NCBI GenBank assembly: GCA_946894095.1
Contig: OX335644.1
Location: forward strand, 7,173,595-7,237,594
DNA: 64,000 nt
Source of the DNA: Incurvaria masculella
Lineage: Eukaryota; Arthropoda; Insecta; Lepidoptera; Incurvariidae
Direction: 5' to 3'
Shown: positions 1 to 11,309 of the stretch, piece by piece
Layout of the letters: each line of letters begins with the position of its first letter
Numbering within the stretch: the stretch's first letter is position 1
The notes under the pieces: model-generated
The model's database searches: none
Seen by the model: only the letters and a program-made list of their open reading frames with translations
What the model was told of the DNA's origin: nothing
Position numbers and translations under genes: made by a program

Positions 1-411
1 TCCGGTCAAAAGCAAGAAACGTTAAGCCATGTCACACTACCAGAACAGCTGCAATTGATATTACTTCGTCTAAGTACTACTTTCTATTGGATTACCCGCT
101 AAGAGCAAGGCACCACCAGCTGCTCATTTATAACTGCCCATTTAATTTTCTCATATACTTTATTCGTGCATCCATCTTTGCTATTGCAGGAAACTTACCC
201 TTCTGACGTACGGTTGTTGTTTTTATTGCGCGAACGTAATTAGTAAGAAACCATAAGCGTTTACCTCAGCGTACTAGATTTTGCCGGATTTATTTTTTCT
301 GTATTTACTTCAACGGTGCTTTGTTGGTTCCGACACTTAATATAATACAAGTGGGACCACGTCAGAGGCGCCTAAGGGATGTGTCATTCCTAATCTATTA
401 GTTTATTCCCG
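1..411. other. unannotated AT-rich stretch
   Basis: I see no exon, repeat or RNA gene here. No long open frame and no convincing splice sites were found. Confidence 0.4.
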
Positions 412-602
412 GACGGTTTGGTACTGGTGGTGAAGCGGAACTCAAAATCGTCCTTATTTTCTATCCAATTCAATAAAACTGTGCAAGATAAGGAAGGTCC
501 TGGCATAGTACCTGGATCCCATGATGTGTGTTGGGGTAGTTTCCGCGTAGTAGCGGTACGTATGGTATTAGCCATGAATATTCAGTTACATCAAAAAACC
601 CA
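412..602 (+). mobile_element. SINE copy, body and tail only (family S)
   Basis: The stretch carries the family S body in plus orientation: TTGGTACTGG, a diverged GAAGCGG block, a CCAATTCAAT block, AAGGAAGGTCCTGGCAT, GGTATTAGCCATG and a final run of A. The Pol III head is missing, as in a 5'-truncated insertion. The short open frames over it on both strands (99 and 61 codons) are shadows of the repeat. Confidence 0.7.
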
Positions 603-1896
603 CTCATCCCATTTCGATTGCTCGCTAAAGATTACCGCCGTTGCATTTTCCCAACATTTCAAAAGCTACTTGTGTGATCTGAAAATTTACAAACTAAAAG
701 TAAAACCGTTCTGTTAATGCTTGGCTCATTCTCTCTATTACCACATCTACTTACATATTATTATAAAATAATAGTGCAAGTTGAAACAATATCCACTTAC
801 CCTGTTACTAACAAACCTTGATCATCCTCTGAATGTTACAATGTTTTGTCCTTTGCATTGACATGCAGTTTCGAAATCGAGAGAAAGGGGTAATTGTATG
901 AACATTGATGATGATCTGGATATATTAGTAACAGGGGTAGAACAGAAATTAAATATTTATTAAAACAATTGTGGCGCGAAAATGCTAACATTGTGTTGTA
1001 TGACTAAACTTTGAGCGGAAATTCTTGCCGGGTGGTTTTTTTATGCCAGTTGGGCTGGTAGCACTACTGTTATCCAGCAAGGTTACTTTTGTAGCTCCTT
1101 TTATGAAGTAAAACCTTTTTGCTGCTTTTTGGTGTTTTATTTATGCAAACAATTATTATTTCCACTCCCTTTATGTAGATCGACAAAACGAAGCAGAATA
1201 GTCAAACGCTGTCAATTTCACATTGCAAAGTGAGGGGCCATGCCGGCAACTGTGACGGAAGTGAATGAATTAGCACCGCTCATAGGATTGTGGAAGCAAG
1301 CACCGGCACAGAGAAGGAATAACAGAAGAAATAACTGACGAATTCCCAATACATTTCTGTCAACAACGAAAAGGTAAATATTCTGCGCGTGGGGAGTGGA
1401 AGAAATCAGGGGGAGGGGGATTTCCTGAGAACCGCAAAATGTAATATATAAATCCTAGATTTGCATATTTCAGCTACTACAATTCATTTGTGAGCTTGGG
1501 GTTGCCGACGAAACAGTTTATCGCAACGCTGTATGGTATCAAGCAGAGAGCAGATACTTGGGTGTCCGTATCAGAAGCGACTGCAGTATTTCCGCTGGTA
1601 TACTGGGCTGATCTGTGATGATCAGTAATGAATACCCAATTTCTTAAAGTAAAGCTGTGCTTTGGACTTGATTAAAGCCAATTTGGCCAGCCCTGTAACT
1701 AAAATACTGAGGGAGTTGCTCTAATAGACTGCTTGGATAGATCAGGTAGATAATCTAATAGACTGCTTGGATAGTTCAGCTCTTCAACCTTAAATCGCAT
1801 GCTTAAGTTTGTTAGTAACGTCGAACTCGAGAAAATTCTCCGTCGGAAATTTTAGCGAGAGCCAAGTCGACTTTAGTCAACAATTGCTTTTTTGGC
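603..1896. other. unannotated stretch with one small tandem duplication
   Basis: No gene is visible. A 20-bp string, CTAATAGACTGCTTGGATAG, occurs at 1721-1740 and again at 1755-1774, a local 34-bp-period duplication. Confidence 0.4.
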
Positions 1897-2091
1897 GTTA
1901 AGAGGATAATGAGGTTATATATGCCCCTATTATGGAGATAAAATAAGTGATCGATACAATCAAAACGTACAGACGTAGCTCTCGGTTGAGTTATTTAATG
2001 TGCAAAATTTCAGAAACATTTTTCTTAATTTGACTGAGGAAACAGGCACGAGCCATTGTATAGAACTTGATCACCTCATTATCCTCTTAAC
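1897..2091. mobile_element. inverted-repeat element, MITE-like (family T)
   Basis: GTTAAGAGGATAATGAGGT at 1897-1915 is the reverse complement of 2073-2091, giving 19-bp terminal arms around about 155 bp of non-coding sequence. Part of its right half (GAGGAAACAGGCACGAGCCA and flank) recurs in reverse orientation near 44396-44470, which shows it is a dispersed family. Confidence 0.6.
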
Positions 2092-2217
2092 AAGGGGTGC
2101 ATGATATGATTCTTCGAAACTATATTCACGATAACGGCTAGCTCTTGCTATTTAAAGAGTAAATGCACGAGCATTCAGGCACGGTAGAATTAAGGGCGTC
2201 TTAACACCAGAGCCGGT

Positions 2218-2536
2218 AGTCTCAGTTCTCACCTAAATTGGCGTTTACGTAACTTCGAAGTTCCGTAAAAACGTCAAACTCCATACAAGTTTTTACTAGA
2301 TATTCTTTGGTTTTACTTCTTCAAGTCAAACTCGGACTTGCGATTTGTATGAAAACGCGGAGTCGGAAACTTCGACGTATTTACGGCAACGTTGAGTAAG
2401 CTATCAAATCAAACTTGGACTCGCAAATGTTAGTTCGCTTAACGTCCACTGCGCGCGCTCTTCAATTTTTCCATACATTTGAAAATACCAGTCGATCGGT
2501 TTGCCGTAAACGCCAATTTAGGTGACACCTGAGACT
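2218..2536. mobile_element. inverted-repeat element about 320 bp, MITE-like
   Basis: The arms at 2218-2249 and 2505-2536 are nearly perfect reverse complements (CACCTAAATTGGCGTTTACG against CGTAAACGCCAATTTAGGTG, with AGTCTCAG at the outer edge). The interior has no open frame of note. I read it as a non-autonomous DNA transposon. The target duplication is not clear to me. Confidence 0.6.
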
Positions 2537-2579
2537 TCGGGTAATGATTGCATTCAGTTCCACAAGGGCGTTAGTGAAA

Positions 2580-2900
2580 CCGTATCTTATAATTAAAAAA
2601 ACTACTACCTATTTTGTAGATTCAAAAATATGAAATATGCATTGATGGGCTAGTTATATTTGAAAGCTATACCGGTAAATATCTGACGTTCATATTCTGT
2701 GTTCTTTATTTATACTTTTTTATGAGAGTTTATGAATATTTGTCCAATTTGAGAACACGAAGCACCAGAGTTGTCTTTAAATTATTGCTAGACCATCAAT
2801 CTACATATTTACTTTTTTGATTGTCGTTATTCTTTATGGATATTTTTAAATATAATTAAATGTTGTTTTTCTTACGTCCTTATCAAACATGGCGCAATCG
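2580..2900 (+). repeat. dispersed repeat J, copy 1
   Basis: About 320 bp matches 9880-10205 in the same orientation, with shared blocks CGGTAAATATC, TTATGAATATTT, AAGCACCAG, CTTACGTCCTTATCAAAC and GCAATCGGCT. It is non-coding and the family is unknown to me. Confidence 0.6.
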
Positions 2901-3349
2901 GCTCCACCAGATGCGAACAATGCCCTACACAAGCAGGGTACACAAGACCTTATCTGCGCCTTGTAAAAGAGCACTTTTTGGTGTATGGTTTGTAGTAAAT
3001 ACTGACGCAAAATATTATGCGTCTTCTCTAAGCTTGGTATGCAATTATGGTACATTTATTGTGCAAATATGTATCGCCGATGACTAACTTTTTCCATAAG
3101 AGAATGTGGGTTATAATGTTAATGTTTCTTCGGCGACATCATGTCCAACATTGGCAACTGGTTCGGTTGTGGGTTGTTGGAGTAGGAAGCGCCTTATGTA
3201 TCGCATAGGCGACAAATGCCGATCAACCTACGCCCGGACCAGTCGTCCTTACCGATCCACCCACGGCGACGCTAAGAAAACGCGCAAAAACTGTTCATGA
3301 TGGGAGTTTATTATTTTAAACCTAAGGCTGCGTAGATATAATGAATTTA

Positions 3350-3650
3350 TTTGTTTTGTGCCAAATGTGGTGGTCCCATGACTAAACTTGTTATTTTGCA
3401 AGAACAGTCCAGCTGTTTAGCTCGGATCTGGATGAGTGACCGTTCGACCGTTGAGTCCGGCCTTGGTTCGGAGTACACGTAAAATTGCAAATGAAAAAGT
3501 AGTGGTAGTGTAATTCCCGCCAGGGTTGGTACCATCATTTTTAACCGGCGTGCATTGAAATGAGGTAATTGGTATTGTAATTGAGTTAGACTATAATATA
3601 ATTACAGTGGGTTAGTATTAGCCATTTATGTCGAGTGCTATGGAAAAAAG
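3350..3650 (+). mobile_element. SINE copy with degenerate 5S-like head (family S)
   Basis: A block around 3420-3480 (GGATCTGGATGAGTGACCG, GACCGTTGAGTCCGGCC, TTGGTTCGGA) corresponds to the 5S-like head and junction seen more completely at 13171-13300. It is followed by CGCCAGGGTTGGTACCATC, then after an internal gap by GTATTAGCCATTTATGT and an A-rich end. The copy is old and internally deleted. Confidence 0.55.
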
Positions 3651-4186
3651 CAACAGAATGGGGCTGCATATTTTGCGCTAGAGTGTGCTACGCCAAGACG
3701 ACATAGGCAAAAGTATGCCGGCCAAGCACACTATTTAGTTTGAAGAAGGATTGCATGAAATACCCTTTACCTACACCCTGATAAAATCATTTTGCTTTGA
3801 GGATGGATTTGTAGTATTCCGCCCGCAAAGACAGGTTGGTGTGTGTTTAGTGTGCCTACTGTTTATCTTCCAGTTGTGTGCAAGCGTGAAGTGAAGTTCT
3901 CCATCAGCCACCAGCACCAAGGAACGTCGAGAGGAGTAGGAGCTTCAGATATAGTTAGTAATACTCAATTCCTTTGACCGCCTTGTCATGTTTCATCTCA
4001 TGTTTTGATTGTGCGAAAATTTATAACACGATCATTAGCACACAATCAAGACTCCCACATTGCTGGTGCATAAGTAATTATTTCATTGATTGTGCGCACA
4101 CAACAGCAGTCACTTATGTTTTAGATATTTTAGTAAGCAGACGATTTCGTATTAGAGTATATTACTTTTGTTAACATTCTATGAGT
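3651..4186. other. unannotated stretch
   Basis: Nothing is supported here. A 66-codon frame at 3974-4174 has no recognisable motif and I treat it as chance. Confidence 0.35.
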
Positions 4187-4473
4187 TTCGGAATATTTTG
4201 TTTGACACGTAAAACTGTCGGTCCCCTTACTTTCTTACTAGGTGGTAGGGTTAATCCGAGGGTTAATTCCGTCCGGGTTGGTACCATCGCATTGAATGAA
4301 CGATGGTCGAAGAGGCAATAAAAATTGCCCGTGTTTTCCATCCAGTTCAGTTGCAGCCGAGCAAAATAAGGAAGGTCCTGGCATGGCACCTAGTTCCCAT
4401 GTGGTGTGGCATGTCTAATATCTGACGGTCAGCTTGGTATTAGCCATCCATGTCAAGTTACATAAAATAAATA
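4187..4473 (+). mobile_element. SINE copy, nearly complete body (family S)
   Basis: Plus-oriented body: TACTAGGTGGTAGGGTTAAT, GGGTTGGTACCATCGCATTG, CGATGGTCGAAG, AAGGAAGGTCCTGGCATGGC, GGTATTAGCCATCCATGT and a tail ATAAAATAAATAA. It lies just upstream of retrotransposon fragment 4727-7416. Confidence 0.75.
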
Positions 4474-4726
4474 ATGGGGCTCGGGAGCCATAAACAGCAG
4501 CCGTGATGATATTTTTATGAAACATATCCCTCTATGGGAACCATTGCAATGGTCCCCATGGAGGAAGTGACGTTTCATCGCTGAATAGAAGCGCTGATGC
4601 CAAAATCACCGGAAAAGTCTTGGAGAAATATATTAAAAACAAAACAATCAATAGCAATCAACATTCTCAATGGATCACTAGTCTAAAGTAGACTTAATTC
4701 AATTAAATTAATTAAACATAATTTAA
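4474..4726. other. unannotated stretch between SINE and retrotransposon
   Basis: No family was recognised. The retrotransposon reading frame begins only after an in-frame stop at 4724-4726, so this is probably flank or another decayed insert that removed the element's 5' part. Confidence 0.35.
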
Positions 4727-7333
4727 CTCAATATAAAATTACTGTATGGGGCATCGCTCATAGCCCTTAACAAAAAAGGCGGCGGTATAAGGCCAATAGC
4801 AATCGGTTGCACTTTTCGTCGCATAGTTTCTAAAATTGCTTGTAAGCATCTCCAATTAACATTAGGTGATACTTTTCGCCCATTTCAACTAGGCTTTGCA
4901 ACAAAGGGTGGGTGTGAGGCAGTTGTTCATGCGAGTCGTATTCACTACGTATAATATTCACAACGTATAATAGTATTTTTTTCCAAAAAATGAAAACCAT
5001 GCATATCGTATAATATTCACAACGTATAATGTTATACGTTGTGCATGGATAAAGTTTAAAAATAAAATCAACACTTTGCATCATGCAGAACGTATAATAG
5101 TCACAACGTATAATATGCCAAGAAACACTGCATAAAGCGCCCTAATAACGATACATTTAAGGCTGAAATTGCTACGAATCGATATTTGCTACAATTTCCA
5201 AAGGCTAATTGAGACGGTCGAAACGTCACGTGCGAGCATACGTTTTAAAAGTATATGCATAAGGGCGTTTATCGTATGAAAAGTTTTTGGATTATATGAT
5301 ATGCATGGTTTTCTTTTTTTGTTAAATAAAGATCATAATATTATACGTTGTGACTATTATACGTTATGCATGGAGAAATAAGTAATTTAATTTTTTAAAC
5401 TTCTTCATGCACTACGTATAAAATTATACGATCTGCCGATTATACGTTGTGCATGGTTTCAAAATTTTGTTAAAATATGACATTATACGATCTGCATATT
5501 AGACGTTCTGCCGTTCCCCCGTTCATGCTACCAGATGTTTTCTCAATTCCCGTAATCACATACCAGGGGATATTCTCATAAAACTCGATGTAGTCAACGC
5601 TTTTAATAGTATCGAAAGAGATGTAATGCTACAGTCTGCCAAGAAGTACATTCCAGATGTGTTCAAATATTTGAGCCAATGCTATGCACACCCCAGCCAC
5701 CTGCTTTATAAGAATAATGTAGTAAAATCTGCAAGCGGCTGTCAGCAAGGGGACCCTTTGGGCCCAGCGTTATTTAGCTTAGCAATCATAGACATTATCA
5801 AGTTACTTTCGGCCGACCTTAACTTATGGTACCTCGATGATGGTGTTTTGGGAGGGAATTCAGATAGAATATTCAATGATTTGCAACTTATCATTGATAA
5901 ATTCAATGATATAGGTCTGAGTCTTAACCCTAGTAAGTGCGAAATACACTTTTCAAATAGTACACCAAATACACTTCGTTTAGATATTCTCAAAACATTT
6001 AATTCGATAGTGCCGGGTATAAAACCCCTATCAAATGAGTCCTTCTTTCTGTTAGGCGCTCCAATTACAGAGGAAGCAGTTTGCCCTTTGCTGGTCGAAA
6101 AACAGAAGAGTCTTCTGCGGTTCTCCGAACGTCTGCTTAAGATAAACAAACACGTGGCTCTGTTTTTACTCAGACATTGTATTTGCATACCCAGGCTGAC
6201 TTATTTCCTTCGTTGCAGTCCTATCTGGAAACACGAAGAGAGCATAAATATAATGGACCAAATAATGAAAGATTGTATTGAATCAATTTCATTTCATATC
6301 ATTGGAAGTCGATTCTTGGTTGCAAGCCACATTTCCAGTAAACTTCGGGGGAATAGGGATCAGAAGCATAAAGGATATCGCCCTGCCCGCCTATCTGGCT
6401 TCAGCACATAGTAGCATTGACCTCTTGGGAAGTATTCTTACACCCTCACTTGGTGAGTTTGAGGTTAGCTACTTCTCAGACGCTATAACACTTTGGCAAA
6501 ATTCATGCCCAGGAAAAGACTTGCCGTCAAATCTGACTTCCCAAAAACAGTGGGACGTGAGCTTGGTCGAATGTAAATTCCACTCTCTTTTAGATTCATC
6601 TACCGGTCCAGATCGTGCCAGGATCTTAGCCTCCTTCGAGACCGAATCTGGGGCATGGCTGAACGCTTTTCCTTCGCCACATCTCGGAACCCTGCTGGAT
6701 AATAACACTGTCAGGATTGCAGTATCGCTCCGAGTTGGAGCAAAGGAGTGCCAATCCCATACGTGCGTTTGCGGCACCAGCGTAGGCCACCACGGACTTT
6801 CTTGTCGAAGGAGCGCGGGCCGTTGGTCACGTCACAGCTCCATTAACAACCTTCTTAAAAGAGGGCTTTGTTCAGTAGATATTCCGTGCATACTAGAGCC
6901 GCCCGGACTGTGCCGTGACGACGGCCGTCGCCCTGATGGAATGACGCTTACTCCTTGGTGCCGCGGAAGAGCGCTCGTGTGGGATGCAACGTGTGCAGAC
7001 ACATTTGCTCCTTCTCACCTTGTCGGTACTTCCACTTCGGCGGGATCGGCCGCTTTGTCCGCCCAAAACCTAAAGAAAGGAATTTATTCTAGCCTTCTCG
7101 ACCGCTTTGAATTCCTGGCATTCGCCGTAGAGACCCTAGGTGTTTGGTCACCTGATGCCAAACTATTCTGTCAAGAAATCGGAAATCTTTTGATAGAAAA
7201 GACCGGTGACCGCCACGCTAGGGCTTATTTTGTGCAGCGCATTGCCTTGGCAATTCAGAGAGGCAACGCAGCCAGCGTTTTGGGTACAGCGGGTGATTCC
7301 GCCGAACTGGATGAAATCTATTATTTATTTTAG
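4727..7333 (+). pseudogene. reverse transcriptase / endonuclease of element 1 (broken)
   Basis: The frame opens at 4727 and reads a fingers region (GGIRPIAIGCTFRR) up to 4932. An inserted DNA element interrupts it, and it continues in frame from 5529 with motif A (KLDVVNAFNSIERD), motif B (GCQQGDPLGPALFSLAI) and motif C (LWYLDDGVLGG). Around 6280-6315 a one-base-type frameshift moves the rest to another frame, which runs to 7333. That part has GGIGIRSIKDIALPAY, a Cys/His cluster near 6760-6835 (CVCG..GHHGLSC...SRH) and RPDG...VWDAT, a PD..D arrangement typical of restriction-like endonucleases of RLE retrotransposons. RT identity is clear; the nuclease call is inference from motif spacing. 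YLDDG replaces the common YADD. The insertion, the frameshift and the missing N terminus make it inactive. Confidence 0.75.
4933..5520. mobile_element. 588-bp non-autonomous DNA element inside element 1 (family P)
   Basis: It is flanked by an exact 8-bp direct repeat, GTTCATGC (4925-4932 and 5521-5528). Removing the element and one repeat copy restores the retrotransposon reading frame, which fixes the boundaries. The interior is full of the motif CACAACGTATAAT and its complement ATTATACGTTGTG, arranged as multiple palindromes. An inverted copy of most of it lies at 40200-40789. An 8-bp duplication suggests a hAT-like mechanism, but I see no clear hAT terminal repeats, so the class is open. 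Confidence 0.75.
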
Positions 7334-7416
7334 TTTATAAGATATTTTAAGTTTTGTCTGTATTGTAATACATTAAATTTAAATAAATTGTAACGAAGCT
7401 AATAAACAAAAAAAAG

Positions 7417-7790
7417 ATAGGATTCAATTACTCTCATATTTAAAATAAGAAGATAGACCTTTATTGTCTTTTAAAAAAGTAAACCAAGATTAAATTACTA
7501 TCAGATTTCCGCATGTACATTCATCAATACACGTTATATTCGTATTCATCGAATACAACAAATGAAGTCTAGATTTTGACATTGCTAACGACATCATGCA
7601 TCACGCAGTTATGCGCGTCCACCCACACCGGCTGCCTTCCGTCACCGAACCACAATATTTGGCCGCCAGCCGTCATTGACCTTGCAGCCTTCAACTACCC
7701 ACATCAGGCATCTTTAGTGCCTTCGAACATCGCAGTTGCTGTCGACGACTCGATAGGTATCTTGATTACAAAATTTTACAAGTATCATTT
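7417..7790. other. unannotated stretch 3' of element 1
   Basis: No gene is visible. A 72-codon frame at 7576-7794 has no motif and is probably chance. Confidence 0.35.
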
Positions 7791-8075
7791 TTAGGGTTCC
7801 TTACCCAAAGGGTGCTAACGGAACCCTATTACTAAGCCTCCGCTGTCCGTTCGTCCATCCGTCCGTCTGTCCGTCTGTGACAGGGCTGTATCTCATAAAG
7901 GGTAATAGGTAGGTAGCTGAACATTTCACGGATAAATTTAGCCATTATAACACCAAATAGGTAAAATAAAAAATAAAAAAATATACAAAAAAAAATGGTT
8001 TTTTTTTGTGTTAAATCTTGTACGATGGTACGGAACCCTTCGTGTGCGAGTCCGACTCGCACTTGGCCGGTTTTT
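7791..8075 (-). repeat. dispersed repeat R, copy 1
   Basis: It starts TTAGGGTTCC, carries a CCGTCCGTCTGTCCGTCTGT pyrimidine repeat and CAGGGCTGTATCTCAT, and ends GAGTCCGACTCGCACTTGG followed by CCGGTTTTT. The same layout recurs at 16815-17106, 19340-19602 and 46091-46407. I know this sequence type as a very common lepidopteran interspersed repeat but do not recall its formal name. It is non-coding; the short open frames over it are shadows. Confidence 0.75.
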
Positions 8076-8097
8076 GTAAATGTCAGAATAATGTACA

Positions 8098-8275
8098 AAG
8101 ACGTTCCCTGCCAAACACGAGGAAGAGGATTCAGCGAGGCCTACCATGCCATGAAGTTTCTTCGCCAGTTCTTTTTTGCTGTGTTTTGCTGAACTCGCAA
8201 ATGTTAAAATATGACAAATCCGAGTGCAGCATGAATAATATGTAATTAATGAGCATGAATAAACAACAAACAATA
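8098..8275 (-). repeat. dispersed repeat F, copy 1 (probable LINE 3' end)
   Basis: Reverse-orientation relative of 22921-23145 and 58198-58410, sharing AGTTCTTTTTTGCTGTGTTT and a GACAAATCCGAGTGCAGC block. The family ends in an ATTGT microsatellite at the other copies, which suggests a LINE 3' terminus. Confidence 0.55.
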
Positions 8276-9598
8276 AACATCCAACTTGCCTAAAACGGTA
8301 CTATTCAAAGTTTCACGGAACGATAAAAAAAAACAAATATTAGAAAATTAAAAAATCTCATATCAAAAAAAAAAAAACAAATGAGGAAATTAACTAAAAT
8401 GGACGACGGGCGAGATGTGGCATCATATATTTATGCAAATATAAACACGAAAGTATGGACCCAGCTTCTTGTATTTTACATGTAGCCCTTGGTTTTGAAT
8501 AACAAAAAAAAACGTGAACACTTTCAGCATAATACGTGTTATGGAGTGAAACAAGAATTAAATGGAACGGATTTATAAATATAAGTGTCCTTAGACGTAT
8601 ATGTCATTAAATAACCATTTTAATTTAAGAAAAAATATACATTAATAACAAGGGTGAAATGCTCAGATGATAACATGCTAGTGTTATCGTTAAAGTACGA
8701 ATACAAATAAATAAAAAGTTTTTGTGTTTTTCTGTTATTGTTTACTTTGCATCTTTTGCACAAAAGAATGCATTTATATTCACCACGGACTCGTGGCCGA
8801 TACATTTGCGAAGCAAATTAAAAAAGACCAATTTCGATTATGCTAAATGCCGACATTGAAACTTGTTTTTGCTAAAAGACAAAGCCACAAATCGTCGAAA
8901 TTCGATATGACATCACCAATACTAAGATATTTTCAACAGCATGTGGACGCAACAGGTATAAAGCATTGGTCGTGACCTTCTGTGGTTACAATAATGCGGC
9001 ATCATATTGTCAGCAATATATTTTCTTTATTACAATTTTGTGCAGTAAAAATACATTTCATTTGATTGGAATGAAACAATGGACAACACTTTTCGAAAAA
9101 TGTTGACAACAAAATAATCTAAAAAAATATATGAACTGTTTTGGAATGGGTAGTAGAAACTTCGGGAATAGGAAGTTCTCAATAGTAGAAGAAAAAACAC
9201 TCTGTATAATGTTGAATTCCTATCCAAACATTTTAGCGCGGAGTGATATGGATGGTTAGTGATAATTTTTAAATTAAAATATACACCTCCTTATTTTTCG
9301 CCTAGATCTATAAAAAACCATAACTATAATACTATATAATCAGGGATTGTTCACTTCAACTCTTGTTATTTCTGTTGGAGGTAGCATTAAATGATGTAGT
9401 TCAAGTTTAGTTTTTAGGGAACTAGATATAAGAGACTTCGACGCCCGGCGAAGTTGCTAGGTGGTGCTTCTTTGTCCGCGGATATCGAGCCTTCCTCTGA
9501 AGAGTGTGTCGACACATAATGGAATGGGAAATAAAAAATATTAACGATTCGAATTGTGATTGTCACAACAACAAATAATAAACATTTATAAAATCGCC
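8276..9598. other. unannotated AT-rich stretch
   Basis: It contains poly-A tracts near 8325-8375 and scattered short frames without motifs. I see no gene. Confidence 0.35.
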
Positions 9599-9653
9599 AT
9601 TACTCCGGTATTTCTTGCTGTACGGCTTCTAGCTAGCAATACCGGAGTAATTT
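9599..9653. repeat. small hairpin
   Basis: ATTACTCCGGTATT at 9599-9612 is the reverse complement of AATACCGGAGTAAT at 9640-9653, separated by 27 bases. It could be a decayed MITE or a structured transcript segment. Confidence 0.5.
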
Positions 9654-9879
9654 CGAGTCGATTTCGCATTCCACTTGTGCATCTCAATTATGCCACTAAG
9701 CTCGGAGGAAGGTATAGACAGCTAACAACGTACAAAACTCGCCGAAAACTGCCGCTGGTACTATGACATTTCTAACCAGCGCCATCTACTATCATTGCCA
9801 GAACTAGTTGCAGCGTCATTAAACTGAACTTGGTTTCAAATGTTGCTTCGGCAGGCGTGATGAAAACGTTACATTTTAA

Positions 9880-10205
9880 GTAATGTTATTGGATAGAATA
9901 AATATAATAAAGGGAGTAAATAAAACCTTATTTTATGATTTGTAAAAATAGCTTTTACTAATTTTGGAATTTAAAAAAGATGTATTGATGGTCTTAATAT
10001 AACGGTAAATATCGGAAGCTTATATTTTGTGTTCAAACTTTTTTTATGAACAATTATGAATATTTATCTTATTTTGAGAAAACAAAGCACCAGCGACTTA
10101 CAGTTTTATCTTTAAAAATCTACATAATTACTTTTTGCATTATCGAAATTCGTCGTACAGAATTACATGTCGTTTTACTTACGTCCTTATCAAACTGAAC
10201 GCAAT
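9880..10205 (+). repeat. dispersed repeat J, copy 2
   Basis: Matches 2580-2900 in the same orientation over roughly 320 bp with many substitutions and small indels. It ends just upstream of the exon 1 GC-rich island. Confidence 0.6.
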
Positions 10206-10439
10206 CGGCTATTCTGAAATGTGAATTGCAACGCCACCTGTTGACTTTTATTATCCCTATTCGTATGACGTTAGCAATCTATCCACTACTCTTTAACATA
10301 TGGCTCGGTTCATTGTTGTAGACATCGATAAGCAAGAAGTCGCCGGTTGTGGTTGCAAAGAATACCTAATAGGCTGTGGTTCAAGAGGCAGTATACTAAT
10401 GCGTACGATATAAATACACCGTGACACAATACATGTGTA

Positions 10440-10680
10440 TGTATGCGTATGTTGACACGGAGCGAGTTCTGTTTCCTCGGCCGCCCCACCACGCGTCACC
10501 CCCGCCCCCGCATGGCCCGGTCGCCGCGTGCGCTGCGCAGGAGTCGATTTCCACGCGCGCGCGCCGTTTTCGGAGACCTCCGTCCGTCTGTCTCGTTCGG
10601 TCCATCGCGCGCGCTCCTTCGTTTTTCGCGCGCTCGTTTTGGCATCGAGTTGCCGTTTTGAATTTAATTTCCTCAGTGAA
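10440..10680 (+). promoter_or_regulatory. GC/CpG-rich promoter island of the host gene
   Basis: A compact GC-rich, CpG-dense block in an AT-rich background, immediately upstream of a sequence that ends in a strong splice donor. The arthropod initiator-like TCAGT occurs at 10673-10677. The overlapping Arg-rich frames on both strands (up to 153 codons) are a by-product of the base composition. The promoter role is inference. Confidence 0.4.
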
Positions 10681-10834
10681 GTAATTTGTGTGAATGGTGT
10701 GAATCGTGGTGTGTTTTCTCTTCGGCGGTATTGAAATAAATCTTTGAAAACCAATTTGTGAAGTGAAGAAGAACGTTGTTCGCTCTCTGGGGATAATTGG
10801 ATACATTGCCAGGAGAACTTTACAGTACTAATAG
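10560..10834 (+). other. probable non-coding 5' UTR exon 1 of the host gene
   Basis: The sequence ends ACTAATAG|GTAAGT, an excellent donor at 10835. It lies directly downstream of a CpG-rich island and has no long frame with a good start, so I read it as a 5' UTR exon. The transcription start is not determined; anything from about 10560 to 10677 is possible. It would splice to a downstream acceptor such as the one at 32051-32052, whose exon carries a candidate start codon. Linkage over 21 kb is inference. Confidence 0.45.
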
Positions 10835-11309
10835 GTAAGTGGTTTGAATGTAAAAATTAAATCATAGTATTTCGAAGCCTCAGTCATTGTTCGATAATAA
10901 TTACAAAATAATTGAAACATCCTTGGGCGCTGAAAAATACAATATTAGCAACCATCAATTCCATTTTTTTTTATTATTTCAGGCTCTGGGTTATGTTTTA
11001 TTTGGTTAGCCCTATTAACTCCTGTACTCAGTTTTATAAGAGGAAAGTGCATTATTAGTTTCAACAACTTAAATTAGGTATTAGTAATTACTTAACAAAC
11101 TAGGTAAACTAGTCATTAAGAAAATTAAGTGATGCGATGAAATCATTCAGGTTGACATTCCAACTTTGAAAACTGGCAAGAACATCATAATTTGGCAATG
11201 TTTGGAAATTCCGTGCACTCGCACTAATCACCACCACAAACATAGGAGCGGCGGCGGCGAGCGGCAGGTCACTGCTTTTTGCGCCGCTGCAGGTTGCTGT
11301 TTTTCAGCA

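Larger units (their letters stand above)
4727..7416 (+). mobile_element. RLE-type non-LTR retrotransposon, 5'-truncated (element 1)
   Basis: The element consists of reverse transcriptase coding sequence, a C-terminal zinc-knuckle and nuclease-like domain ending at 7333, and a short 3' UTR ending in an A-rich run near 7405-7416. There are no long terminal repeats. It is interrupted by a 588-bp DNA element at 4933-5520. A diverged relative lies inverted at 20105-22020. The 5' end is missing upstream of 4727. Confidence 0.75.

Noticed and set aside
3106..3300. 64-codon plus frame
   Set aside because: No motif, no splice context, and length within chance expectation.
10293..10806. Arg-rich frames up to 153 codons on both strands
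   Set aside because: They follow from CpG-rich composition; a strong donor at 10835 supports a 5' UTR exon instead.
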